Shown piece after piece: positions 12,990-23,875 of a stretch of DNA of 62,000 nucleotides; the stretch's first letter is position 1; each line of letters begins with the position of its first letter. The notes under the pieces were generated by a model. The model saw only the letters and a list, made by a program, of their open reading frames with translations, did not search any database and was not told the DNA's origin. Made by a program: the position numbers and the translations under genes. The DNA comes from Symsagittifera roscoffensis (taxonomy: Eukaryota; Xenacoelomorpha; Acoela; Convolutidae). The stretch is taken from contig NC_087070.1 of NCBI RefSeq assembly GCF_963678635.1, forward strand, positions 50,195,989-50,257,988. Direction: 5' to 3'.

Positions 12990-13560
12990 TCTGGCCCAAC
13001 TGCTTCATTGCTCAGTGATACCTCACAAAAATGCGATTCTTAGCATCTTTTTAGCTTTCGCCATTTCTTCTCAGAATTTCTTTATGCTGTTTAGGTAACT
13101 CGCCTATCTGATTTTGATGAATTCTTCACAGTTTTTCTAATTTGGATATGTTTCAGCATGTATCCAAAAAAAGTTTGTTAAAAGTTTTTCATCAAGCAAG
13201 TTAAACAGGTGTTCACTCTCATATGCATTATGAGACTGAATTATATTCATACCAATGGCAAATAGCTTTTGTTCATTTTTTTTATTAGAATTCAGAATGA
13301 AGTGTGCTGCTTGCCTTTTGGTGAATATTTAGCTGCAGTCATTCCCCCAAGTGACGTTTTTTCACCTTTTTTAATTGACTACTTGATTTAATTATGCGCT
13401 TGCAATACCATTTTTTCCAATTTCTGCAATTTTTTTCTACTGCGTTTCTTAGTTCGGTCCAATATCGTGTTTTTTCCTCCGATTTCAATTATTTCTTCTG
13501 TTTCTTTATTTTTTTATTTATTTTTCCTTTTGACAGACTTTTGCGTCTATTCGCCAAACG
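12990..13560 (-). pseudogene. Coding relic, paralogue of 22,677-23,060
   Basis: On the minus strand from about 13,345 down, one frame reads KRQAAHFILNS, then a block with IGMN, then EHLFNLLDE, and ends in stops. The same peptide order occurs at 22,952-22,677. Similarity extends upstream (13,345-13,560 versus 22,960-23,100), where a conserved T-W-G is followed by a stop here. The protein family is not recognised. Two dispersed decayed copies suggest a mobile-element protein rather than a host gene. Confidence 0.5.
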
Positions 13561-14274
13561 TATTGACATGTTTTTGTTTATTCTTGCTTTCCCTCTCAAT
13601 GTTGTCATCCCGGGTCGACGTCCATTCAAGAAAAAAGCTTTTCGTACAATTTCATATAAGGCGTCTATGAAAAAAAGCTTATCTTATTATTTCATAGGAG
13701 AATATTGTATGACAACCACTTTTTCAACGAACGTTTTTTTTCGAAACTTATCTCAAATTGGTTTTGACTCAAACAAAAAAGCGGTGGCAGTATTAGTTAC
13801 TTGAGAACAACTTAGGAATTAAAAAATATTTTGTTGGAACAAAAAAAATGCTCATCTTCGAATTTCATATATGAAAATTCTTTTACATTCATTATTATAT
13901 TCATTAAATTATAAATCAATGAAGTAAAAGCACGGAAAAAAGCACCTTTTGTTTTTATAATGTTGTCGAGGTTGAGTTTTCACTGAAAAATTCAAAAAAC
14001 ACTTCTAATTTTATCCCAGTCATTTTTTGATTTCATATACTTCGATGAACAAAAATTTTTCTAAAAACAATTCTAGACATACTCAAAACGTTAGGTTTTT
14101 GTATTAAATCATAGGAGGCCAAACTGGTTGGACGCAGAATTTAGTGTCTGCGTGTTTCTGGTTCTGAAGACAAGTCTTTGAACATAGTCCAAAGTGTAAA
14201 ACCACTCACAAATTTTCCTTGGGCTCCGTCTACTGTAATGTAGATGCCTGTATGGTAGGTTTTGTCGGTACTTT
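13561..14274. other. Unassigned AT-rich sequence
   Basis: No gene supported. A 136-codon plus-strand frame (13,394-13,804) overlaps the relic read on the other strand; its phenylalanine-rich translation reflects T-richness and it has no start context or domain. Confidence 0.4.
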
Positions 14275-14912
14275 AATTTTGTCGCGAAATTCGCAAACAG
14301 CAAATACATTTAGTTGTTTCGGATTCCGCAAAAATAAGAGGATCGTAGTTTTGTTTGTTAAACTGAATAGAACAAGTCCTTTTGTGAAAAACTAAGAGCT
14401 ATAGTTAGAAACTTTATCTAGCAAATGCGGAGTTTAGAGCAAGGATTTAATGGTTGTTAGTGGAAGCCAAAAACAATGCTTAAATCAAAGTTCAACTAAA
14501 GTTGTGGATGTAACACTTTACAGTCTGAAATGAATGAAATTTATTAAAAACTCAGCACTATAACCCATGAAAAATTTTACCTCAGACTTTTTTCACTCTT
14601 TCTTTATTTAAGATTGGAAAAGTGTTCATTCTTTCGGTATTTGAGATCAAAAAACATTCATTATCTAGTTTTTGAGACCGGAAAGGTGTTCACCCTATCA
14701 GTATTTCAGATAGTATAAAGAGTCATTTTTTTAGTATTTGAGAACGAAAAGGTGTTCAATCTTTCAGCAATTGAGATTTAGCTTGTAAGTTTAATCTGTG
14801 GGTAATAAATGATATTGATCGGTTAGACAGCCTTGCTGATGACCCACAAAGACTGGAGTTTGCAAACAAAATGCAGATTCCGCTCACAATTTCCAATTTT
14901 TGCTTAGAGTTG
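14275..14912. repeat. R1 repeat, copy a, left part
   Basis: Homologous to 18,435-19,045; shared blocks include GAGGATCGTAGTTTTGTT, GTGAAAAACTAAGAGCTATAG and GACAGCCTTGCTGATGACCC. The copy is interrupted at 14,913 by an LTR element and resumes at 17,120. R1 copies a and b are in tandem with a period of about 1.95 kb once the insertion is removed. No coding capacity was recognised. Confidence 0.85.
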
Positions 14913-15561
14913 TAACATTCGCCCAAAAATAAATATCGACGGAAAATAATGCTAGTTCCTAAAACGACCGGCTAGCGTCTAAACACAGAATCACATGCTT
15001 TAAACCGTGTCTACCAAAGCCAGTCCATTGTGTTGTCAATTAAAATCGGGTTGACAAAGTCGTTACTATTAAAGGTTACATTTCCGGAATCTAAAAGTTG
15101 TTTAAAAAAAGTTTCAAGTCTCTTTCCAAGATCCTTCCGAATTGATGATCTTCACCAAATAAGACCCTCTGCCGCACTGAGAAGGGTTGCAATTCCAGTT
15201 CTCGGCCTTCCCGATTGATGAAATCAGCACGGTAAACGTTGCTTTCCGGAACGCTCTCGGATTTTCACAATTATTTCCCAATTTTCTATCTCTCAGAATA
15301 AACCGTCGTTCTCTGTTCGACTAGCGAAAATAGTTGTTATGTTTTTCGCGCTTCTGCATTCTCAAAAACAAAAATGATCACTTGTCTTTACAAACGAAAT
15401 TCTAAAATTTTACAGTTCGTTTAAAAACGACCTCTCCCAATCGTTCAGTTTGTCAAACAAGACCGTTAATTCTCCGAAACAGCCAATTCTCCCACTAAAC
15501 TGCTCAGATAAAACTTTGTTTTCTCCATGCTTTTTGGGCGCCAATTTGGTCAAATGCCACA
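14913..15561 (-). repeat. 3' LTR of the short LTR element
   Basis: 649 bp. It aligns to the 881-bp partner but lacks about 230 bp of its middle. The minus-strand 5' end is TGTGGCATTTGACC and the 3' end GGGCGAATGTTA. The end block is shared with the solo LTR at 59,655-60,531. Confidence 0.85.
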
Positions 15562-16233
15562 CCTCATATCGAAACAATTTTCGCGGAAGATCACCAGATC
15601 GACGCAATTCATTTTTTTACTCACAAAATCAAAATAGTAGATCGAATAGTTAAAATAATCAATTAAAAAGAATTACTCTAGATCAAACTCAAATCGCAGT
15701 AATCAATTAACTTTTATTAGTAATCATTCTTACTCAAACTCTCGAACTAGATTTTTTTTCAATGATTGTTCAAGAAACTCTTCAAACAACCAAAACCAAA
15801 ACTACTCAATCAATCGAAACTGAAACTACTCATATAATGGAAACAGAAACTTTTCGCATAACAGACACTGAAACCACAGATGACGAAAGTCATACGAAAA
15901 ATACACTCATTATTATTTTCATAACTCGTTTTTTTTTTAGAAAATACACTCATTTTTATTGGTTTTGTGTATATCTTTGAAAAATTTTGGTCATATATCG
16001 CTAAGGGAACAACGGGACGGGCGATACCCCCACCCTTCACGATACGTGAATTTTCGGTCTTAAATAGGTTAAAAATTTAAATTCAGAAATCTGGAAGGCT
16101 TCAGCGTTCCAAACCACCCTTCCGGCCCTCTGTTAAGGGACTTATTTAGAGCACTCGCTCGGCGCTTGTTAACGGGTCTGCCGATCATGATGTTAAAAGA
16201 ATAACACCCAGGAGCGCCATAAAAACATATACG
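15562..16233 (-). other. Internal region of the short LTR element
   Basis: No retroviral-type domain is visible. The plus strand of 15,762-15,880 is a run of ACT/GAAAC-type triplets giving a Thr/Glu-rich open frame (72 codons), probably simple sequence. The minus strand begins with the candidate primer-binding site at 16,206-16,220. Confidence 0.5.
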
Positions 16234-17114
16234 TAACTTTTACCCGGAAGTAGGAATTACAATCCGACGGAAAATAAAACTAGATCCTAAAACAATTGGC
16301 TAGCGTCTAAATACAGCTTCACTTGCTTTTAACCGTCTCTGCTAAAGCCAGTTCAGTGTGTGTTCCATCAACATCGGGTCGACAAAGTCCTTAATATCTA
16401 AGGCAATCGGCCAGATTGAGCAAATTACCTTAGTTACATGCAAAAATAGTGAGCTTATGGCCCCTCCTAAAAACGGGGCTACTACTTATATCATATTACG
16501 ATTGTTTTTTTCAGTAGGTAAAATTAATCTTAACCATTCCATTGGAGATGGATCAGCTCTTTTGCTCAACTGTCGAATTGTCTGAAAACAAATTTGATTC
16601 AGGACATTGTGGAAGCAAAAGTGGTTTAAAATGAGTTCCAAGTCTCTTCCCAAGACCCCTTCCGGATTCTTGAATCCGGTCGAAGAGCTGTATTGTTGTT
16701 GATCGGGAAGGGTAGTAAAATCCTCCCAATTTACCCACCGAGTTCTCGGGAAGTACTTCGAAATGATTGTAGCTGCACAATCGTTACTATACGGAATGCT
16801 CTTCTACTTCGACAGTAAATCTATCTCTGATGTTAGTTTTCATTGCAAAAACTGTCAATCTTATTGCGACCATCACAAATTGTTGTTCTGAAGTTTCACG
16901 CTTTTTCTGCATTCACGAAATTAAAAATGGTCATCTGCCTTTACAACCGAATTTTTAAAAATTCACATGTCAGTTAAAACCGACCTCTCCCAAATCTTTC
17001 AGTTTATCAATTAAGACCGTTATTTCTCTGAAACAGCCGTTCTCTCACTAAACTGCTCCAGATAAATTTCGATTCTGCCATGCATTTTGCACGCCACTCT
17101 GGTCGAATGTCTCA
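16234..17114 (-). repeat. 5' LTR of the short LTR element
   Basis: 881 bp, almost the same length as the solo LTR at 59,655 (877 bp). The minus-strand start reads TGAGACATTCGACCAGAGTG, matching the solo LTR start TGTGCCATTCTGCCAGATGG. The end reads CCGGGTAAAAGTTA. Divergence from the solo LTR is high, so they belong to one family but not one recent burst. Confidence 0.85.
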
Positions 17115-17119
17115 AATTG

Positions 17120-18434
17120 CGAATTCCGCAACATCATATTTATGTTATGCTGTTTAAATTTTATTTGGTTATTCGAAAAACTGTTGCAAACTCTGCTATT
17201 ACTAATGCAGATTCCGCAATTTGTTTTTGGAGCACTTTCTAGAAGTTTCATGTTTAAACCATTTGTTTGAGGAATCCAAACTAGCAAAAATCATCAAAGA
17301 ACAAAAGAAATGTTGCGGAATCTGCGACAAAACTAATTTTGGTCTATTGCGGATTCTTAAAATTCGCAAAATGCACAATTTGGCGTCGTAATTGTTTTGC
17401 ATGGAAATTTTAGTTTTAAATTACATGGCTTACTTACATCACCAATATCACCAAATGCAGAATATCTAAGTCATCTGTGTTTTCTTATAAATCTTTGCTT
17501 AGAGTGTTTCGGAGGAAACATAAAAGTTCGAAACAAAGTTTTTTTCTGCAATTTCAATTATTAAGAAAATTGTTTGTTATACCATTTCATAGTACACATT
17601 TCATAGTACCTTGTGGAACTTTCAACAAAAAATTTTAAAAAATTGTATGGCAAAGAATTATTATTTAATTCCAGAAAACCCCAAAAAGTTTTTATTTATT
17701 TCTGCTTTGCTCATTTTTCATTATAGTATTTTGAGACCGTGACATTGTATGGAATTGCACGATAAGTTTTTTCGTATGAGAAAATTGAATAAAAAGCAAT
17801 TTTTGTCAACCCGAAATTGCAAGAAAATTTTTATTTTATTTCAACAACTGATTACTGTTTGGTTCTTCTAACTATGCATTTTATTATAAAACAGTTCTTA
17901 TTATCAAATTTTAATAGTTTCAAACAGCGCTTATCCTCTTGAGCTGGAGAAAAAGCTATATAATTTCGGGAATCAAATAAATGTCCGCATGTAATTCAAA
18001 AGAAAAAATGAACTACAAGCTTTTTTTGGTCTAAAAAGTTGTCAATTTAAAATGAATTTTGTAAATATAATTGTCGTCCAATTTCCAGATCGGCCTCAAA
18101 AAATGATTGCAATCCTTTTTTAAATGAATTTTAAAGACAGTTATACGCATTAAAAATTAAAGAAATTGAAAATTTTTGCCATTTTTTTTATTTACGTCAT
18201 AAAGAAATGTGAACTCTTTTCTTCATTTATCACACGAGTAATGCAAAAACATTGCGAAACGATCTGAGCGTACGCACTACTCAATGTCTATTAAAATTGC
18301 ATTTAAAAAAATTGCAAAACGACTTCATCCCCAACAGTAACAACACTCACACTTCCACTCAACCTCCCATCGTTAGCCCCTTGTCGAGAGCTCGAATAAT
18401 CAATTCGTTTGCCCTAAAAAATTCGTTAGCCATT
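17120..18434. repeat. R1 repeat, copy a, right part
   Basis: Resumes directly after the LTR element's target duplication and is homologous to 19,045-20,075. It carries several copies of the phrase GATTCCGCAA and its reverse complement (for example TTGCGGAATCTGCGACAAA at about 17,312). No gene recognised. Confidence 0.85.
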
Positions 18435-20075
18435 AATTTTGTCGCGGAATGCACAAACAGCAAGTACTTTTATTAGTCGTTTCGGATTCCACGAAAACAA
18501 GAGGATCGTAGTTTTGTTAATCAAACTGATCTGAACAAGTCTTTTTGTGAAAAACTAAGAGCTATAGCTAGAAATTTTATCTGGCAAATGCGGAGTTTAG
18601 ATGCAAGGATTTAAAAGTTGTTAGTGGAAGCCAAAAACAAATCTTAAATCAATATTCAACTAATATTGTGAATCTACCACTTTACTGTTTGAAATGAATG
18701 AAATTTATTAATAACTCATCCGTATAACCCATGAAAAAATTTACCTTCCATTTTTTTCATTTTTTCACTATTTAAGATCGGAAAAGTGTTCATTTTTTGA
18801 GTATTTGAGATCAAAAACGTTCATTCTCTTTATTTTTTGAGATCGGAAAGGTGTTCACTCTTTCAGAATTTGAGAACGGAAAAGTGTTCATTCTTTCAGC
18901 ATTTGAGATTTAACTTGTAAGTTTAACCTGTTGGCTGTAATTGATATTGAACGGCTGGACAGCCTTGCTGATGACCCACAAATACTGGAGTTTGCAAACA
19001 AAAAGCAGATTCCTCATACATTTTGTAATTTTCGCTAAGAGTTTCCAATTCCGCAACAGCTCATTTTTGTTATGCTGTTTGAAATTTATCTGTGGATTCT
19101 ACAAACTGTTGCGAATTCTGCAACTACTACTGCAGATTCCGTAAATTTGGTTAATTTTGGAGAGATTTTGAGCAGTTCCGTATTTTAGTTATTCGTTTGA
19201 GGAATCCAAAACAGCAAAAAATATCCAAGAAAAAACGAAATGTTGCGGAATCTGCGACAAATCCAACTTGCGACAAATCCAATCTTTAACAAATCCGACA
19301 AAGCATGCTCAACTTGGCCTCGTGGTCTTTTTGCGTGAAAATTTTAATATTATATTACATGGCTTATATCACCAAATGCAGAATATCTAAGTCACCTTTT
19401 GTGTTTTCTTATCAATCTTTGCTTAGTGTGTTATCAAAAAAAATGCTTGTCATACAATTTCAAAGAATGGAAAAAAATGTTTGTCATTCAAATTTCATAG
19501 TAGCTTGTGCAATTTTCATAAAGTTTTTTTTTGATGAAACGTATGGCAAAACATTATTATTTAATTCCAGAAAATCCCAAAAAATTCTTTTTAATTTTGT
19601 TTTGCTCATTTTCCATTATAGTACTTTGAGTCCATGAAACTGTATGGAACTGCATGATAAGTTTTTTCGTAGTAGGAAATTCTATGATAGGCAGTTTTTG
19701 CCATCCCGAAAATGCAAGGAAGTTTTTTTTTCAACAACTGATCACTGTTTGGCTGAGTTTTGGTACTTCTAACTACCCATTTTATTAAAAAACCGTTCCT
19801 TTTAACAAATATGGATAGCTTCAAAAAGTGCTGATCCTCTCAAGCTGGAAAAAAAGCTGGATAATTTTGGGAACCAAATAAAAACCGGCATCTAATTATA
19901 GTGAAAAACCGAAATACAAGCTTTTCTTTGGTCTAAAAAGTCGTCAATTAAAAATAAACGTCGTCAATATAAATTTCGTCCGGTTCCCAGGTCGGCCTAA
20001 AACAATGATTTCAATCCTATTTTAAATGAATTTCAAAAAGTTATAACGCATTGAAAATTAAAGAAATCGAAAATC
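18435..20075. repeat. R1 repeat, copy b (uninterrupted)
   Basis: Tandem neighbour of copy a, without the LTR insertion. At 19,030-19,055 the sequence CTAAGAGTTTCCAATTCCGC is the empty-site equivalent of the insertion target. It ends about 250 bp short of a full R1 unit. Confidence 0.85.
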
Positions 20076-21394
20076 AGAAATGAATCATCTAAAGTGTCAA
20101 AGAAATCGAAAGTTTCATTTTACGAAATTTTATTCAGGCCATTAAAACTAGAGTGTTCGATTGCAAAAGCAGCAAAATAATGAAGTTTCAAATAGTGTCA
20201 GGCCAGATCTAAAACGCACCGGAAAAAACTTAAAGGAGTACAATTTTAAAAAACTGAAAAACAAAACCGAAATCAACACTGAAAAACACGAATTCGACTG
20301 TGATTTTGTGCAAAAACTACCCCGGCTCATTAAAAATGCCTGCCGTACAATTTCTAGTATGAAAATTTTTTTTATCAATTTTCATAACTTCATGGACCAA
20401 AATAACAGTATGAAAATTGCATGATGAGCTTTTTTTTCCAAAAAGTGAAAATTTTGACACATTTAGGAATTCAATAAAAAGCTAACGACGTACTTTTTAT
20501 CAAAAAAAGATTATGAAAAGAGAAAAGCATTTTTTTCTATGAAAAAGTATGATAAGCATGTTATGAAATAGTATGACAAGCATTTCTCCATAAATGAAAG
20601 TACAATTGTTTTTTCTTTCATGATGAAACCTACAGTGTAATTGGCAGTTTAACGCAAATAAACCGCATTTGATGATACTAGCCAAGTAAGGTAATGGTAA
20701 CGTTTTCACACAAAATTATGTACCAAAAGGCAACCTTTTGGATTTGGTTGAAATCTTTCTCTTTGAAAATTTTGGTGGTAGAGAAGAAAGCCCCTGTTTC
20801 TTACGAGTTTGTGTTGATCTTGGCATATGAAAAAAAAAATTATTTTGTTTAGAAAAAACATTTTCTGGTAATTTTTGAAAATTCTGGGTGAAAACTCAAA
20901 CTGGACTACGTTACGGGCACAGAATTTGAAATTTTGCATGCTATTTTTTTGTAAAAAATGTATTCGGGCTCAGAAGAAAACATGCAACCAAAAAAGGAGA
21001 AAACATTTTTTTTTCCATCTGAAAATGCATATCAAACAATTTTTTTATACAAAATTGTTTGAAAAACAGTTTTTTGTTAGGTTTTTTGATCCCAAAATGT
21101 TCTCATGTAACTAATACTGTCACCAATTTTTTTATTTGAGTTTTGAACCACATTGAGATAGATTTCGAAAAAAAACTGCATGGAAAAATGGTTGTCAAAC
21201 TATTTTCCACTACAAAAATTATAAGATAGGCATTTTTTCATAGATGCTCTAAATGAAATTGTATGATTTGCATTTTTCTTATATGGAGTTAAACCAGAGT
21301 ATTCGGCGAATGGGAACGATAAACAATTCCGATTGGTTGAAAAATTTCCATTATTTGGACCCTCCATCATTAGAGCAGCCCCCTGAACAGACTT
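20076..21394. other. Unassigned AT-rich sequence
   Basis: No supported gene. It contains scattered variants of a GTATGATAAGCAT phrase (around 20,530-20,600 and 21,200-21,280). An 87-codon lysine/asparagine-rich open frame (20,161-20,424, plus) starts at TTG and lacks splice or domain support. Confidence 0.4.
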
Positions 21395-22075
21395 GTCGAT
21401 TGTGTGATTGTACCCTTCGCTGAAGTGGAAAGTTAAAATCTTGCAATAAAATTGATAAAAACCCCAAGGAAGCCATTATGTATGCGCAAGAAACCTTTTT
21501 GCAAAGGTTCTCTGAACTTTCACTAAAGTCGAACCTGATTGAAACACCCACATAGCAATTAACGCTTCAAGAAAAAAAATTGGTCCTCAAATTTTTTCAA
21601 CCGTTCTAAATGAGTGATAAAATTGTTTTCCTGCGTTTTGTCCAGTTTTTAAATAACTTTTGAGTTCCTAAATAAACTAATTGCATCGCCATTAAATTTC
21701 AAGGTTTTTAAAGAATCTTACATGGTCAAGTCCGTTTAAAATGAACTAATAAACTGCTGAACTGAATTTTGAGAGACAAGGAAAGGGCCATTTTCATGGC
21801 TACTATTTGACTCTGAAAACCGAGAAAAATGTGTACGATCTTTGTCCTCCTTCCTTTGTAAAAACTTGCAGGTGGGGTAAATTAATTTCAATTGGATATA
21901 AATTGTCTGTTGATATGGGATTTCTTGTGAAAATCAATCATCATTATTTAAAGAGCTATTCGTTCTTTCCAACATCTCAAGGTACTCAACTAATGCTTTG
22001 ACTTTCAAAGTCGAGAAGCTATTTTAAATTGAGAAAAAATGAGTCGACGGTAGACCAAAACTAGGTCGATAAAAA
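21395..22075. repeat. Segmental duplication S1
   Basis: Diverged copy of 26,645-27,330. Shared blocks include CACCCACATAGCAATTAA, TTCATGGCTACTAT, AATCAATCATCATTAT and GTCGAGAAG. It ends at 22,036-22,075 in one satellite-like monomer (ATGAGTCGACGG ... ACTAGGTCGA), at the place where the other copy opens into the 13-kb satellite. Confidence 0.8.
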
Positions 22076-22676
22076 AAATATTTGGTTACTTTTTCAGGTT
22101 CGATTCGTGCGCATTATGAATCAAATTATGAATCAAGACAAGTGCGCATTATGAATCAAATTTTGCATTGAATTTTGCATACTCGTTAAGTTTTTGTGAA
22201 AAAAATTCCAATTTTTTTTTTCATTTTTTTGTGTTTTTTCTGTTCATTTTGTTCCTTTGCGCTGAAGATTCACAAAACGTTTTCTAGGAAAAATTCAATC
22301 TGTTTTTGTTTCTCACAAGGTTTTTGAAATTTTTTTCTTGTAGAACTTTAAAGGGCTGTGTAGGAGCTTCATCGTGTTATAATTTTTTCATCAATTTATT
22401 TGATAGTGTTAACTTAATTCTTGGTTAACTAGGAAGTTCATGTTAATAGGTTCATCAAATAGGAGGTTCAGGTGTAGGAGGTTAACCTTGCTATAGTTTC
22501 TCTTCAACTAATTTCATAGCGTTAAGGTAATTCTTGATTAACTATAAAAAAAATACACCCATTTTGGTTTCGAATTTTACAAAATTTTTTGTACTATGAT
22601 AACTCTCGTAAAAGTTTAACCATTTTTTGTTCTGTTAACTTTCTATTTATTTTAACCCAGTTTGAGAAAAACGCAT
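22076..22676. other. Unassigned AT-rich sequence
   Basis: No gene seen. Around 22,360-22,560 it has two imperfect copies of a block containing GTGTAGGAG, TTCATC/CTTCAAC and TTAATTCTTGGTTAACTA. Confidence 0.4.
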
Positions 22677-23060
22677 TTAAAATTTCAAAAATTGTTTGTT
22701 TTGTCCAGTATGTCCGAAAATGAGTTCTTCACAATATTCGTAATTTGGAGAGGTTGCAGAATAGTTCCGAAATACGTTTGTTGAAAAATATTCGTCAAGC
22801 AGGTTGAACAGGTGTTCAATCTCATTTGCACTATGAGTCTGACTTCTATTCATACCAATGGTAAATTGATTTTGTTCAGCATTCTTGGCAGAATTCAGAA
22901 TGAAGTGCGCTGCTTGCCTTTTTGACAATACTTGATTGCGGTCCCTCCCCAAGTGATGTTCTTTTCTTTATTCATCTTTTTTAAGTTATTTACTTGAATA
23001 GTTTTTAGCGCTGGCATCGCCACTTTTGATTTTCTTCTATTTTGTTCTTCTGCGTAGTTC
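22677..23060 (-). pseudogene. Coding relic, paralogue of 12,990-13,560
   Basis: Minus-strand open frame of about 91 codons (22,952 down to 22,677, beginning at TTG rather than ATG) with KRQAAHFILNS, then FTIGMNRSQ, then EHLFNLLDEYF. Peptide similarity to the second copy extends across a one-base deletion near 22,950 into an upstream T-W-G block. The family is not recognised. The conserved reading frame between two diverged copies shows it once encoded protein. Confidence 0.5.
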
Positions 23061-23088
23061 TAGTAGAGTCCAAACGCGATACTTTTTC

Positions 23089-23228
23089 TTCCCTTTCGAC
23101 TATTTTTGTTTTTCAAAAATAGTCGAAAGGGAACCATTTTTGGTTTCGCTTCATCGAGCAAAAAAGATCAAAAGTTGTTGGTCTTTTTTGATCCCGCGAC
23201 TAAAAAAGATCGGCGGGATTTTTTAGTC
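23089..23228. repeat. Cluster of perfect inverted repeats
   Basis: 23,089-23,108 and 23,114-23,133 are perfect 20-bp inverted arms around a TTTTT loop. A second pair, GACTAAAAAA (23,198-23,207) and TTTTTTAGTC (23,219-23,228), and a third, GATCAAAA with TTTTGATC (about 23,166 and 23,188), follow within 100 bp. Confidence 0.9.
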
Positions 23229-23404
23229 TTTCCGTTTCTTTTTTTTTCTAGCAATCATTATGTGTCTAGTTGTCACATACAAATTGGCTTGGTTTTGTTC
23301 CATTGCTGATATAGGTTGAGCTCCTAAGTCTTCTGCTTCTAGTGTTGGTTTCTGTGTTTTTGCTTTTCCTCCCAATCTTAACATTGCATTGCATTTTATT
23401 AAAT

Positions 23405-23520
23405 CTCTAACTGATCACTATTTGGCTGAGTATTGGTTCTTCTTACCATGTTTTATAATGTAAAACAGTTCCTTTTTGTCAAATTTAAACAGCTTCATAT
23501 TTTTGCTTCAAACATTAGTA
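23405..23520. repeat. R1 repeat, copy c, left fragment
   Basis: Matches R1 around 17,848-17,950 and 19,735-19,840 (CTGATCACTATTTGGCTGAG, AACAGTTCCTTTT, CAGCTTCA). The rest of the copy continues at 25,885 beyond the inserted or expanded simple repeats. Confidence 0.75.
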
Positions 23521-23529
23521 GCCCGGGTC

Positions 23530-23870
23530 AAGGTTGGGGTTTTAAGATCAGACGGTCGCGAACAAATTTTGGTAATTCCAGACTGTCACAACTGAAGTTG
23601 GATTTTTTCAGACCGCCGCGACAAAAATATGGTATTTTCAGATTTTGCTGACCAAGGCAATGTGTCCAGGACCGGCGTGACCGAAGGAAAGTTAACCGCG
23701 ACCGGCGCGACGGAAAAAAAATAATCGCGGCGGTCGAAAATTAGACGCGGCTGGCAAAAAATTATACGCGGCGGTCGAAAAGTTAGTCGCGACGGTCAAA
23801 AAATTAGTTGTGGCGGTCAAAAAATTAGTCGCGACGGTCAAAAAATTAGTCCCGGTATAGTCGAACAATT
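23530..23870 (+). repeat. CpG-rich minisatellite, about 26-bp period
   Basis: About ten degenerate copies of a unit combining AAAAAATTAGTCGCGACGGT-like sequence; the last five are most regular. CGCG and GGCG motifs are frequent although the rest of the window is CpG-poor. Confidence 0.85.
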
Positions 23871-23875
23871 ATTTA

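Larger units (their letters stand above)
14913..17114 (-). mobile_element. Short LTR retrotransposon, non-autonomous, with target-site duplication
   Basis: Minus-strand element of 2,202 bp: 5' LTR 16,234-17,114 (881 bp), internal part 15,562-16,233 (about 670 bp) and 3' LTR 14,913-15,561 (649 bp, with an internal deletion). Flanks are AGTTG (14,908-14,912) and AATTG (17,115-17,119), a 5-bp duplication with one mismatch. Removing the element restores alignment to the uninterrupted R1 copy at about 19,030-19,055, so these boundaries are well fixed. The LTR starts TG and ends TTA. A plausible primer-binding site, TGGCGCTCCTGGGTG on the minus strand (16,206-16,220), lies 13 bp inside the 5' LTR. 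No RT, protease or integrase is present, so the element is a deletion derivative or depends on a relative. Confidence 0.88.

Noticed and set aside
13394-13804. 136-codon plus-strand frame
   Set aside because: Phenylalanine-rich translation of T-rich DNA, opposite a supported relic on the minus strand.
17048-17402. Minus-strand frames in R1
   Set aside because: Not conserved as frames in the other R1 copies, so composition artefacts.
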